Assembly (NCBI GenBank): GCA_041664345.1
Contig: JBAYKX010000017.1
Location: 30,786-94,785 of the forward strand
DNA length: 64,000 bases
Direction of reading: 5' to 3'
DNA from: GWE2-40-63 sp041664345
GTDB lineage: Bacteria; Bacteroidota; Bacteroidia; Bacteroidales; SZUA-534
Below the pieces are notes generated by a model. The model was given only the letters and a program-made list of their open reading frames with translations, searched no databases and was not told where the DNA came from. Shown here piece by piece: positions 15,770 through 24,461 of this stretch (within the stretch, counting starts at the first letter, position 1; each line of letters begins with the position of its first letter). The position numbers were made by a program, and so were the translations under genes.

Positions 15770-16858
15770 ATGTCATTTAATATATATGATTTTAGCTCTT
15801 TCACGCAATCCATACACGAGGCATTAGCAAGTGTTATGTCGCCTACCTGGGTATTTATATCCGAATTGGTTTTAGTGGGATTGGTTTTCTTGATGTTCTA
15901 CGCAATTCTGGGATTGTTTCTTGTTTATTTGGAACGGAGGGTTTGCGCATTTATTCAGAACAGGTTGGGACCTAACCGGGTTGGACCGCAGGGTATTTTT
16001 CAAACCATTGCCGACTTAATTAAACTGCTCTTTAAAGAGCTATTTATAATTAAAAACGCCGACCGGTTTTTGTTTAACCTGGCACCTTTTATTGTAATTA
16101 TTGCCTCATTAATGGCTATTGGATCACTGCCTTATGCCAAAGGATTGCAAGCCATCGATTTCAATATTGGTATATTTTACATTTTAGCTGTAACTTCATT
16201 GGGTGTTGTTGGCATTTTGTTAGCCGGATGGTCGAGCAATAGCAAATACTCCTTGCTTGGAGCCATGCGAAGTGGAGCACAAATCATCAGTTATGAACTT
16301 TCAGTAGGCTTATCAATGCTGGCTATCATTATCTTTTCAGGCTCTATGCAACTATCAGTAATTGTTGAAAGCCAAGCGAATGGCTGGTGGATCTTTAAAG
16401 GTCACATTCCAGCATTCATTTCCTTTATAATCTTTTTAATAGCAGCTACTGCTGAAACCAACAGGGGACCATTTGATTTGGCTGAAGCTGAATCGGAATT
16501 AACCGCAGGTTTTCATACGGAATACACCGGAATCCGATTTGCCTTTTTCTTTTTGGCTGAATACATGAACATGTTCCTCGCCGCTGCATTAGCTACCACA
16601 TTGTTTTTAGGTGGATGGATGCCGTTGCATTTTGGAATCGACACTCAATTTAACCACATTATGGATTTTATTCCACCCGTAGTTTGGTTCTTTGGAAAAA
16701 CGTTCTTTGTGATTTACATCATCATGCTTTTTAAATGGACTTTTCCAAGGTTACGTATTGACCAACTGCTGACACTGGAGTGGAAGTATTTATTGCCGAT
16801 CAATTTATTCAATATTGTATTAATAGCTTTCCTGGTATTGATGGGATGGCATTTTTAA
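15770..16858 (+). CDS. nuoH: NADH-quinone oxidoreductase subunit H
   Basis: A 362-residue membrane subunit with about eight helices. The cytosolic loop ERRVCAFIQNRLGPNRVGPQ and the segment ETNRGPFDLAEAESELTAGF are NuoH hallmarks and help form the quinone channel. It starts 11 bases after nuoD. Full length, no lesion seen. Confidence 0.96.
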   Translation: MSFNIYDFSSFTQSIHEALASVMSPTWVFISELVLVGLVFLMFYAILGLFLVYLERRVCAFIQNRLGPNRVGPQGIFQTIADLIKLLFKELFIIKNADRFLFNLAPFIVIIASLMAIGSLPYAKGLQAIDFNIGIFYILAVTSLGVVGILLAGWSSNSKYSLLGAMRSGAQIISYELSVGLSMLAIIIFSGSMQLSVIVESQANGWWIFKGHIPAFISFIIFLIAATAETNRGPFDLAEAESELTAGFHTEYTGIRFAFFFLAEYMNMFLAAALATTLFLGGWMPLHFGIDTQFNHIMDFIPPVVWFFGKTFFVIYIIMLFKWTFPRLRIDQLLTLEWKYLLPINLFNIVLIAFLVLMGWHF

Positions 16859-16865
16859 GAAACTT

Positions 16866-17348
16866 ATGAATGCATTTTTCAATTACTTTTCCGAAATAGG
16901 CCGTGGTGTTAAGACCCTTTTAAAAGGGATGCAGATTACCAATGGCTACTTTTTCAAACCGCGTGAAATAGTCACACAGAAATATCCTGAAAACCGGGCA
17001 ACCTTAAAAATGTTCGACCAGTTCAAAGGTGAAGTGATTATGCCTCACGACGAAAACAACCAACACCGCTGCACGGGTTGCGGTATCTGTGAAAACAATT
17101 GCCCCAACGGATCCATTCAGATACTTACCCGCAAAGAAACCAATGCTGAAGGAAAATCAATTAGGGTTATCGATAAACATATTTATCATTTATCGATGTG
17201 TACTTTCTGCGGGCTTTGCATTAAAACTTGTCCATCGGATGCAATAACATGGGGACAAACTTTTGAACACGCCGTATTCGACAGGAATAAGCTCACTAAA
17301 GTATTAAATCAACCAGGTTCAACCATTAAAAAAGAGGTAAAAGAATGA
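16866..17348 (+). CDS. nuoI: NADH-quinone oxidoreductase subunit I
   Basis: A 160-residue ferredoxin-like subunit with two [4Fe-4S] motifs, CTGCGICENNCP and CTFCGLCIKTCP, which carry the N6a/N6b clusters leading to NuoB. In an enzyme lacking NuoEFG this subunit is the likely entry point for electrons from ferredoxin or another donor. It overlaps nuoJ by four bases. Confidence 0.96.
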   Translation: MNAFFNYFSEIGRGVKTLLKGMQITNGYFFKPREIVTQKYPENRATLKMFDQFKGEVIMPHDENNQHRCTGCGICENNCPNGSIQILTRKETNAEGKSIRVIDKHIYHLSMCTFCGLCIKTCPSDAITWGQTFEHAVFDRNKLTKVLNQPGSTIKKEVKE

Positions 17349-17875
17349 GTTTACAACAACTAATGTTTTCGCTTTTCGCGGTTATGATTATGGTGTTTTC
17401 AATACTCACCATCACCAGCCGACGAATATTAAGGGCAGCTACTTTCTTGCTTTTTGTGCTCATATCAACTGCCGGTCTATATTTCTGGCTCAACTATGAA
17501 TTTTTAGCCGGTGTGCAGGTTGCTTTATATGCAGGAGGTATTGTAGTTATCATTATCTTCTCCATATTACTGACTCATCACATTAACCACCGGTTTGAAA
17601 AACCAGGACTTGGTAACTTAATAGCAGGAATTGGAGTAGGTGTACTTGGTGCAGTTATATCTATCAGCACTATTTTAACTTATAACTTTTCCACCAAAAC
17701 ACCCGAACCGATTGTAAATGATGTAAAAGCTATCGGAAATCAATTGGTTAGTACCGGACACAACGGATACGCGCTCCCTTTCGAGGTAATAAGTATATTA
17801 CTCTTAGCTGCCCTTATTGGAGCTATTGTGGTAGCAAAAAAATCAGATACCGAACCAGAAACTGAATCAAAATAA
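17345..17875 (+). CDS. nuoJ: NADH-quinone oxidoreductase subunit J
   Basis: A 176-residue protein with five hydrophobic helices and the central segment FLAGVQVALYAGGIVVIIIF, containing the pi-bulge helix typical of NuoJ. It sits in the membrane arm between NuoA/H and NuoK. Its start overlaps the nuoI stop (ATGA). Confidence 0.94.
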   Translation: MSLQQLMFSLFAVMIMVFSILTITSRRILRAATFLLFVLISTAGLYFWLNYEFLAGVQVALYAGGIVVIIIFSILLTHHINHRFEKPGLGNLIAGIGVGVLGAVISISTILTYNFSTKTPEPIVNDVKAIGNQLVSTGHNGYALPFEVISILLLAALIGAIVVAKKSDTEPETESK

Positions 17876-17881
17876 TCGATT

Positions 17882-18199
17882 ATGGAACATACCATACCTT
17901 TACAGTATTTTCTCATAGTGAGCACCCTCATGTTTTTTACCGGGGTAGCAGGCTTTATTATCCGCCGCAATTTGATAACCATTCTTATGTCGGTAGAATT
18001 GATGCTAAATGCAGTGAATATAAACTTTGTAGCATTCAACCGATATTTATTTCCCGATCAGATGCAAGGCCACTTCTTTTCGCTTTTTATAGTTGCCATA
18101 GCAGCTGCTGAAGCAGCCGTTGCCATAGCATTGATAATTAACATCTACCGCAGATTCAATTCCATTGAAGTGGATCATGTGGATGAAATGAAATATTAA
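17882..18199 (+). CDS. nuoK: NADH-quinone oxidoreductase subunit K
   Basis: A 105-residue, three-helix subunit. The conserved glutamates lie in 'LMSVELMLNAVN' and 'AAAEAAVAIALII', matching the proton-path residues of NuoK. It lies six bases after nuoJ. Confidence 0.95.
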   Translation: MEHTIPLQYFLIVSTLMFFTGVAGFIIRRNLITILMSVELMLNAVNINFVAFNRYLFPDQMQGHFFSLFIVAIAAAEAAVAIALIINIYRRFNSIEVDHVDEMKY

Positions 18200-18221
18200 C
18201 CGGTAAAGAAAATCCTCTGTC

Positions 18222-20140
18222 ATGAGTAATTTTAATTATACAATCTTAATCCCTGTTCTTCCCTTCCTTTTATTTCTGGTAATTGGGTTAACAGGTGGAA
18301 AATACAAACCACTGGTTTCAGGAATCATTGGAACCGTAGGCCTGGGAGTTATTACTGTGCTGTCGTACATCGCTGCCATTAATTACTTTTGGGGTGTAGG
18401 CCAAGTGGGCGAAGTGTATCAAACCATCATTCCGGCTAATTACGATTGGTTGGTATTCAGAGCCGGTTTTAAAATCAGCATGGGCGTATTGTTGGATCCA
18501 ATTTCAGTGATGATGTTGGTGGTAGTAACCACGGTTTCTTTCATGGTTCACATTTACAGCATTGGTTATATGAAAGGCGACCCCGGATTTTCGCGCTTTT
18601 TTGCTTTTTTATCGCTGTTTACATTCTCCATGTTAGGTCTGGTATTGGCAACCAATATTTTTCAGATGTATATTTTCTGGGAATTGGTGGGGGTCTCTTC
18701 CTTTCTGTTGATTGGATATTACTACGAAAAACCTTCGGCAGTAGCAGCTTCAAAAAAAGCGTTCATTGTTACCCGTTTTGCCGATTTCGGATTCTTACTG
18801 GGAATCTTAATTTTATCATATTATACCGGAACTTTTGATTTCGGAACCTTAACCAACCCGGAAACATCACCAGTGGCTTCCTACACAGGAATCACCTTTA
18901 TGGGATTATCAGTAGTTTCATGGGCAATGCTCTTAGTATTTATGGGAGGTGCCGGTAAATCGGCCATGATGCCGTTCCATATTTGGTTGCCCGATGCTAT
19001 GGAAGGTCCAACTCCGGTTTCAGCTTTAATACATGCCGCTACCATGGTGGTTGCAGGGGTTTATTTGGTTGCCCGTATGTTTGTGGTCTATCATTTCTGG
19101 GCAACCGATGTATTAACAATTATTGCATACGTAGGCGCTTTTACCTCGTTGTTTGCTGCCGTTATAGCCATTACCCAATTCGACATAAAGCGGGTGTTGG
19201 CATTTTCAACCCTGTCGCAAATTGGTTATATGATGCTTGCATTGGGAGTTTCAGGGTATGGAGGAGAGCACGGAGTAGGTTATATGGCCTCAATGTTCCA
19301 CCTGTTTACCCATGCTATGTTTAAGGCATTGCTTTTCCTTGGTGCGGGCTCAATTATTCATGCAGTACACAGCAATTATATGTACGATATGGGAGGTTTA
19401 CGCAAATACATGCCCATCACTCACATTACGTTTCTAATTGCCACATTAACTATTGTCGGAATTCCTTTCCTTTCGGATTCTTCAGTAAAGATGAAATTCT
19501 GGTAGCCGCTTTTGAACACAATAAATTTCTTTTTGGAATTGAATTCTTAGTGGCAGGAATCACTGCCTTTTATATGTTTAGGTTATACTTCAACGTTTTT
19601 TGGGGCGAAGATAAACATTACCATCATACCCCTCATGAATCGCCACTGGTGATGACTATACCATTGATGATTCTGGCATTTGGGGCCATATTTGCCGGTT
19701 ACCTTCCTTTTGCAAATATGATTTCGCCTGATAAAATGCCTATGGAACTGAAAATGCACTGGAACATTGCCATTCCTTCGGTTTTGATTGGGTTGGCCGG
19801 TATTGCTTTTGCCTGGATACTTTACAAAAAGAAAACCGACATTCCTGATAAATTGGCTGCTGCTTTTGGTGGTTTCTACACTACGGTGTATAACAAATTT
19901 TATTTCGATGAAATATACCTTTTTGTTACTAAAAAAATCCTTTTCAATTTGATTTCAAGACCGGTGGCATGGTTCGACCGTCATATTGTAGATGGCACTA
20001 TGAATGGGGTAGCTTTTGTAATTACCACTGCATCGTTAAAAATAAAAGGATTCCAATCGGGACAACTACAACAGTATGCTGCCGTATTTGTTGCGGGTGC
20101 ACTGGGATTGGTGTTAATGGCTATTTATCTTTTAGGTTAA
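18222..20140 (+). CDS. nuoL: NADH-quinone oxidoreductase subunit L, frameshifted
   Basis: The distal antiporter-like subunit of complex I with the lateral helix. The first frame (18222-19505) carries the Proton_antipo_M core with HAATMVVAGVYL and FKALLFLGAGSIIHA. It runs out of frame near 19474-19476, where a GGG seems to have become GG. Restoring one G gives ...PFLSGFFSKDEILVAAFEH and joins the second frame ending at 20140, for about 639 residues, a normal NuoL length. A one-base deletion or read error is more likely than two genes. Confidence 0.92.
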
Positions 20141-20163
20141 ACTGAAAAAAAAGACAACAAACA

Positions 20164-21663
20164 ATGAATATACTTAATTTATTAGTTATTATCCCTCTGT
20201 TAACCGTATTTGGGATTGCAATAGCCAAAGACATGAAAACCGTTCGCTGGGTTTCGGCTATCGGGATGTTTGTGCAATTGCTGACAGCCATTACCGTAAT
20301 GCTCCTTTATCTGGGAATCCGTAAAAGTGGGGTAACCGACGAAATGGTTATGATGTCGGATCATCTTTGGTTTAAAACGCTTAACATTCACTATACCATT
20401 GGCGTTGACGGAATATCGGTTGCTATGATATTATTAACCGGTATTGTAGTTTTCGCCGGTATCTTTGCTTCCTGGGAAGTAGAATACTTGCAAAAAGAGT
20501 TTTTTATTTCACTCATTCTTTTAGCAACAGGGGTATTTGGATTTTTTATTTCCATCGACCTGTTTACCATGTTCTTGTATTACGAAATAGCGGTAATCCC
20601 AATGTACTTGCTCATAGGTATCTGGGGAACCGGACCCAAAGAGTATTCCGCTATGAAGCTTACCTTGATGTTAATGGGAGGTTCCGCTTTATTAATTGTT
20701 GCCTTATTTGGGATTTACTATAACACAGAATTTGCCGATGGCACCCATTCATTCAACTTACTGGAACTGGCAAAGCAAACCATGAATGCCGATGCGCAGC
20801 GTTTCTTTTTCCCATTTGCCTTTTTAGGTTTTGGGGTTTTAGGAGCACTTTTCCCATTTCATACTTGGTCGCCCGATGGTCATGCTTCAGCGCCTACCGC
20901 AGTTTCCATGTTACACGCCGGGGTTTTAATGAAGCTGGGAGGTTACGGTATTTTTCGGATTGCTATGTATTTGATGCCTCAGGCAGCTCACGAACAAGCC
21001 TGGATTTTTATTATACTAACCAGTACCAGCGTTATTTATGGAGCTTTTGGTGCAATCTGGCAAAAAGACCTGAAATACATTAACGCCTACTCATCGGTGA
21101 GCCACTGCGGCTTGGTAATATTTGGTTTGCTAATGATGAATCAAACAGCCATGGACGGAGCTATTCTTCAAATGATATCACACGGTTTGATGACAGCCCT
21201 TTTCTTTGCCTTAATTGGTATGATTTATTCAAGGACGCACACCCGTATGATTCATGAAATGGGCGGTTTAATGAAAGTAATTCCGTTCCTAGGAGTAGTT
21301 TACATGATTGCCGGTTTTGCATCTTTAGGATTACCAGGTTTAAGTGGTTTCGTTGCCGAGATGACCATCTTTGTAGGAGCCTTTCAACATGCCGACATCT
21401 TTTACAGGGTAGCAACCATTATGGCAATTTCAGCCATTGTGGTGACCGCCGTTTACATTTTACGTGTGGTTGGAATCTTACTGTTAGGTCCCATTAAAAA
21501 CGACCATTTTCTACATTTAAAAGACGCTACTTGGTATGAAAAAATAAGCACCATAACATTGCTGGCAGCAGTTGCCGGAATTGGTTTGTTCCCAAATTGG
21601 TTGTACCAAATCATTTTTGATAGCTTAGAACCGATTGTTACAAAACTAGCTACTGTCTTATAA
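20164..21663 (+). CDS. nuoM: NADH-quinone oxidoreductase subunit M
   Basis: A 499-residue antiporter-like membrane subunit. Hallmarks are FYYEIAVIPMYLLIGIWG-type helix sequence near residue 145, FPFHTWSPDGHASAPTAVSM and the Lys/His-containing helices around residues 230-330. It pumps protons in the membrane arm. Full length. Confidence 0.96.
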   Translation: MNILNLLVIIPLLTVFGIAIAKDMKTVRWVSAIGMFVQLLTAITVMLLYLGIRKSGVTDEMVMMSDHLWFKTLNIHYTIGVDGISVAMILLTGIVVFAGIFASWEVEYLQKEFFISLILLATGVFGFFISIDLFTMFLYYEIAVIPMYLLIGIWGTGPKEYSAMKLTLMLMGGSALLIVALFGIYYNTEFADGTHSFNLLELAKQTMNADAQRFFFPFAFLGFGVLGALFPFHTWSPDGHASAPTAVSMLHAGVLMKLGGYGIFRIAMYLMPQAAHEQAWIFIILTSTSVIYGAFGAIWQKDLKYINAYSSVSHCGLVIFGLLMMNQTAMDGAILQMISHGLMTALFFALIGMIYSRTHTRMIHEMGGLMKVIPFLGVVYMIAGFASLGLPGLSGFVAEMTIFVGAFQHADIFYRVATIMAISAIVVTAVYILRVVGILLLGPIKNDHFLHLKDATWYEKISTITLLAAVAGIGLFPNWLYQIIFDSLEPIVTKLATVL

Positions 21664-21681
21664 TATTAATAAACGGAATAT

Positions 21682-23103
21682 ATGAAGTTTCAGGATTTAT
21701 TTCTCATACGGCACGAATTGTTGCTCACCTTAGCAGCACTGATTTTAATTGTATTCGAACTTTTTACTGCCGATAACCGAAAAAAAAGCATCGTTCCAAT
21801 TTCACTGTTCTTACTGGTTTTGGTAACTGCAATAGGCATTTTATTTCCTGCCAAAGGAATTGCATTTGGAGGCATGTATCAAACAGATTCCTTACGCACG
21901 GCCATGAAAGCAATTTTAGATATTGCTGCTATCATCATCTTTTTGCAATCGTATGGCTGGATATCAAAAAAAGCCAATCAAGGTAAAACTACCGAATTTT
22001 ATATTCTGATTCTTTCCACATTGATTGGAATGGATTTTATGATATCGTCTGGCGATTTTCTGATGTTATACCTCGGATTGGAATTAGCAACCATTCCCAT
22101 TGCAGCCATGGCGGCATTCGACCGATACAAGACCAATTCGGCAGAAGCGGGCATCAAGCTTATTTTATCTTCTGCTCTTTCAAGTGCCTTGCTTCTTTAT
22201 GGGTTATCAATTCTCTATGGAACTACCGGTTCCATCTATTTTGAAGAGGTTAAACTAGCGTTCAAACCCGAACCACTTCCAATTTTAGGATTAATATTCT
22301 TTATTACCGGAATGGGATTTAAAATATCCTTAGTGCCGTTTCACTTATGGACCGCTGATGTGTATGAAGGTTCACCAATTGCCGTTACATCTTACCTTTC
22401 TGTTGTTTCAAAAGGAGCCGCCATTTTCATTTTTACTTTTGTAATGTACACCGTTTTTGCCGATGTTTCAAAAGTATGGTCGCAGATTATAGTAGTATTA
22501 TCAATAACAACCATGACCGTAGGTAATCTTTTTGCTCTAAGGCAAGAAAATATGAAACGATTTCTGGCATTTTCGAGCATCGCTCAAGCAGGTTTTATTA
22601 TGTTGGGTATTTTAGGAATGGAAAACCAAGGCATGGCCAGTGTGGTGTTCTTTCTATTAGTATATGTATTTACCAATCTGGCCGCGTTCAGTGTGGTGGC
22701 AGCTATTGACAACCAAACCGGAAAAGAAAACATGGCCGATTATAATGGATTGTATAAAACCAATCCTAAATTGAGCCTGATCATGATGTTGGCTCTTTTC
22801 TCCTTAGCTGGTATTCCTCCGGTTGCCGGATTCTTTGGAAAATTATTCCTTTTCAGTGCGGCGGCAAGTAACGGCTATTATTGGTTGTTGTTCATCGCTG
22901 TATTAAATGCCACCATCTCATTGTATTATTACTTGCGTCCGGTACGGGCTATGTTTATTGAGAAAAATGACAACCCAATTCCTGCTTTCAAATCAGATAT
23001 TTACATGCGCATTGGTATTGGTATTTGCGTGGCCGGTATCTTTTTAACCGGTTTTATCAGTGCCATTTTTGAGTATTTTATATCCATCAGTAACCTTTTT
23101 TAA
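21682..23103 (+). CDS. nuoN: NADH-quinone oxidoreductase subunit N
   Basis: A 473-residue antiporter-like subunit with about 14 helices. VPFHLWTADVYEGSPIAV and 'KRFLAFSSIAQAGF' are typical of NuoN. It ends the complex I gene set; a small gene of unknown function follows after 12 bases. Confidence 0.95.
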   Translation: MKFQDLFLIRHELLLTLAALILIVFELFTADNRKKSIVPISLFLLVLVTAIGILFPAKGIAFGGMYQTDSLRTAMKAILDIAAIIIFLQSYGWISKKANQGKTTEFYILILSTLIGMDFMISSGDFLMLYLGLELATIPIAAMAAFDRYKTNSAEAGIKLILSSALSSALLLYGLSILYGTTGSIYFEEVKLAFKPEPLPILGLIFFITGMGFKISLVPFHLWTADVYEGSPIAVTSYLSVVSKGAAIFIFTFVMYTVFADVSKVWSQIIVVLSITTMTVGNLFALRQENMKRFLAFSSIAQAGFIMLGILGMENQGMASVVFFLLVYVFTNLAAFSVVAAIDNQTGKENMADYNGLYKTNPKLSLIMMLALFSLAGIPPVAGFFGKLFLFSAAASNGYYWLLFIAVLNATISLYYYLRPVRAMFIEKNDNPIPAFKSDIYMRIGIGICVAGIFLTGFISAIFEYFISISNLF

Positions 23104-23115
23104 ATTTAAACAGCA

Positions 23116-23430
23116 ATGGCATTAAATAAAATTAAACCGATAGTTGAAGAATTCGAAGGGGTTCGCTGCATTGTGGTAGAATCGGGGATAACTGCTGAAC
23201 GGGCCGATTTTCTAACCAAACTGTTGAATCATAATGGATATGAAGTAAAAAAAACAGCAAGTCCAGAAAATACAATTAACTTAGGGGTTACCGACCTTCT
23301 TTTTAACCCGGTATTGGATGTTTACAAACGACGTTTAAAAAGCCTTTCCGGGAAAAGAGTTACACCTGCATATTGGATGCAAAAGACCGATGCCGAAACT
23401 GAACATGAAGTAAACTACTGGCTAAAATAA
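23116..23430 (+). CDS. Small conserved-looking protein of unknown function
   Basis: A 104-residue soluble protein with no signal peptide or membrane segment. It begins MALNKIKPIVEEFEG and ends in YWLK. I do not recognise a domain. It lies 12 bases after nuoN and before the operon terminator at 23451, so it is co-transcribed with complex I and could be an assembly or accessory factor, but only position supports that. Confidence 0.75.
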   Translation: MALNKIKPIVEEFEGVRCIVVESGITAERADFLTKLLNHNGYEVKKTASPENTINLGVTDLLFNPVLDVYKRRLKSLSGKRVTPAYWMQKTDAETEHEVNYWLK

Positions 23431-23450
23431 CAACAAAATACTATTCTACA

Positions 23451-23489
23451 AAACGCAGGATTCTCTTCTCAATTGAATCCTGCGTTTTT
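23451..23489 (+). terminator. Intrinsic terminator of the nuo operon
   Basis: AAACGCAGGATTC pairs with GAATCCTGCGTTT across an 11-base loop, and the downstream arm runs into TTTTT. A strong rho-independent terminator 20 bases after the last gene. Confidence 0.9.
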
Positions 23490-23563
23490 GTTTCAAAAGA
23501 ACCAATAAGGAAAATAGCAATTTTTACTTTATTGATTAATTTTAACATACAGAATAAGAACCT

Positions 23564-23614
23564 AGCCCGGAGGGCTATACCATGCGTTACCCCATGCGAG
23601 GCACGAGCTTGGGG
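23564..23614. repeat. REP-like unit A beside the tyrosine transposase
   Basis: Begins with the small palindrome AGCCCGGAGGGCT, then a shared ~37-base tail ending in CACGAGCTTGGGG. Closely related units are at 23689-23740 and 24400-24450 in the same orientation, and a partial related unit lies at 23632-23656. Confidence 0.85.
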
Positions 23615-23688
23615 ATACCAGAGAGTGTGGCTCATGCGAGGAACGAACGTGGGAAAGCACAGAGCGAGGCACTAACAAGCATAGGGAT

Positions 23689-23740
23689 AGCCCGGAGGGC
23701 TTCACTATAGTTTACCCTATGCGAGGCACGAGCTTAGGGA
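23689..23740. repeat. REP-like unit B
   Basis: AGCCCGGAGGGCT plus a tail ending GAGGCACGAGCTTAGGGA. Same orientation as unit A, 54 bases before the transposase start. Confidence 0.85.
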
Positions 23741-23793
23741 CTTGGAGCAAAAAGCAACCTCCGCATGTAATGCGGCACAATAATAACAGCACT

Positions 23794-24243
23794 ATGAGTT
23801 ACACAAAATTGCTGTATCATATAGTCATACGAACTAAATACAGCCGCCCAACTATTCCAAACGAACATGCCGATGAACTGTATCGGTATATCTGGGGTTA
23901 TGTAAAAAACAAGAAAAGTGTGCTATACAGGATTAATGGAATGCCCGAGCATATCCATTTGTTTGTGCAGCTTCACCCCACAATTGCTGTATCAGACTTT
24001 GTACGCGACTTAAAAACTTCATCACACGCTTGGCTCGACAAAGCACCCAATTTTCCTGATTTTGAGTCGTGGGGTAAAAAATATTGTGCCCTAACCTATG
24101 ATGTCAGAGATAAGGATATGATTGTATATTACATAAAAAACCAAAGAAAACATCATGGGGCAGAACCATTTATTGAAGAATTCCGTCGGTTACTTGTCGA
24201 TAATGAAATAGTAATTGATGAACAGTACTTTATGGAAGAGTAA
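23794..24243 (+). CDS. REP-associated / IS200-like Y1 tyrosine transposase
   Basis: About 149 residues from ATG 23794. It is a single-strand-cutting HuH transposase: the metal-binding pair is in MPEHIHLFVQ and the catalytic tyrosine is in MIVYYIKNQRKHH. There is no TnpB partner. The flanking AGCCC...GGGCT repeats on both sides are what REP-associated transposases act on. An upstream start at 23719 would run through repeat unit B, so I used the later ATG. It appears intact and may be domesticated. Confidence 0.88.
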   Translation: MSYTKLLYHIVIRTKYSRPTIPNEHADELYRYIWGYVKNKKSVLYRINGMPEHIHLFVQLHPTIAVSDFVRDLKTSSHAWLDKAPNFPDFESWGKKYCALTYDVRDKDMIVYYIKNQRKHHGAEPFIEEFRRLLVDNEIVIDEQYFMEE

Positions 24244-24315
24244 ACCCAGTTTGTTACTACACCTTGTCTATTGTGAGGTAGCGCACTCCGTGCGCCTTGT
24301 AGTTAGGTTTTGTAT

Positions 24316-24360
24316 ATCCCCAAGCTCCCAAAAGGTCGCTTAGGGATAAGCATGGTTGCG
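24316..24360. repeat. Inverted partial REP-like unit
   Basis: 'CCCCAAGCTC' here is the reverse complement of the GAGCTTGGGG end of unit A, and the following sequence reads towards GGGATAAGCATGG. It is degraded and opposite in orientation to units A-C. Small GTGC/GCAC hairpins lie on both sides. Confidence 0.5.
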
Positions 24361-24399
24361 CACTTCGTGCAAGTATAGCCCACAACTAATTTCCCTGAT

Positions 24400-24450
24400 A
24401 GCCCAAAGGGCTATACCATGCTTTACCCCATGTGAGGCACGAACAAGGGG
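24400..24450. repeat. REP-like unit C, downstream of the transposase
   Basis: AGCCCAAAGGGCT followed by a tail closely matching unit A and ending GAACAAGGGG. With units A and B it brackets the transposase gene. Confidence 0.85.
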
Positions 24451-24461
24451 TAAAGCTAAAC

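Noticed and set aside
18222..20140. Two separate genes, a short NuoL and a second membrane protein
   Set aside because: The two frames join into one normal NuoL when a single G is restored.
23564..24450. CRISPR array
   Set aside because: Units are few, irregularly spaced, differ from one another and bracket a transposase; no unique spacers of equal length. I saw no CRISPR elsewhere.
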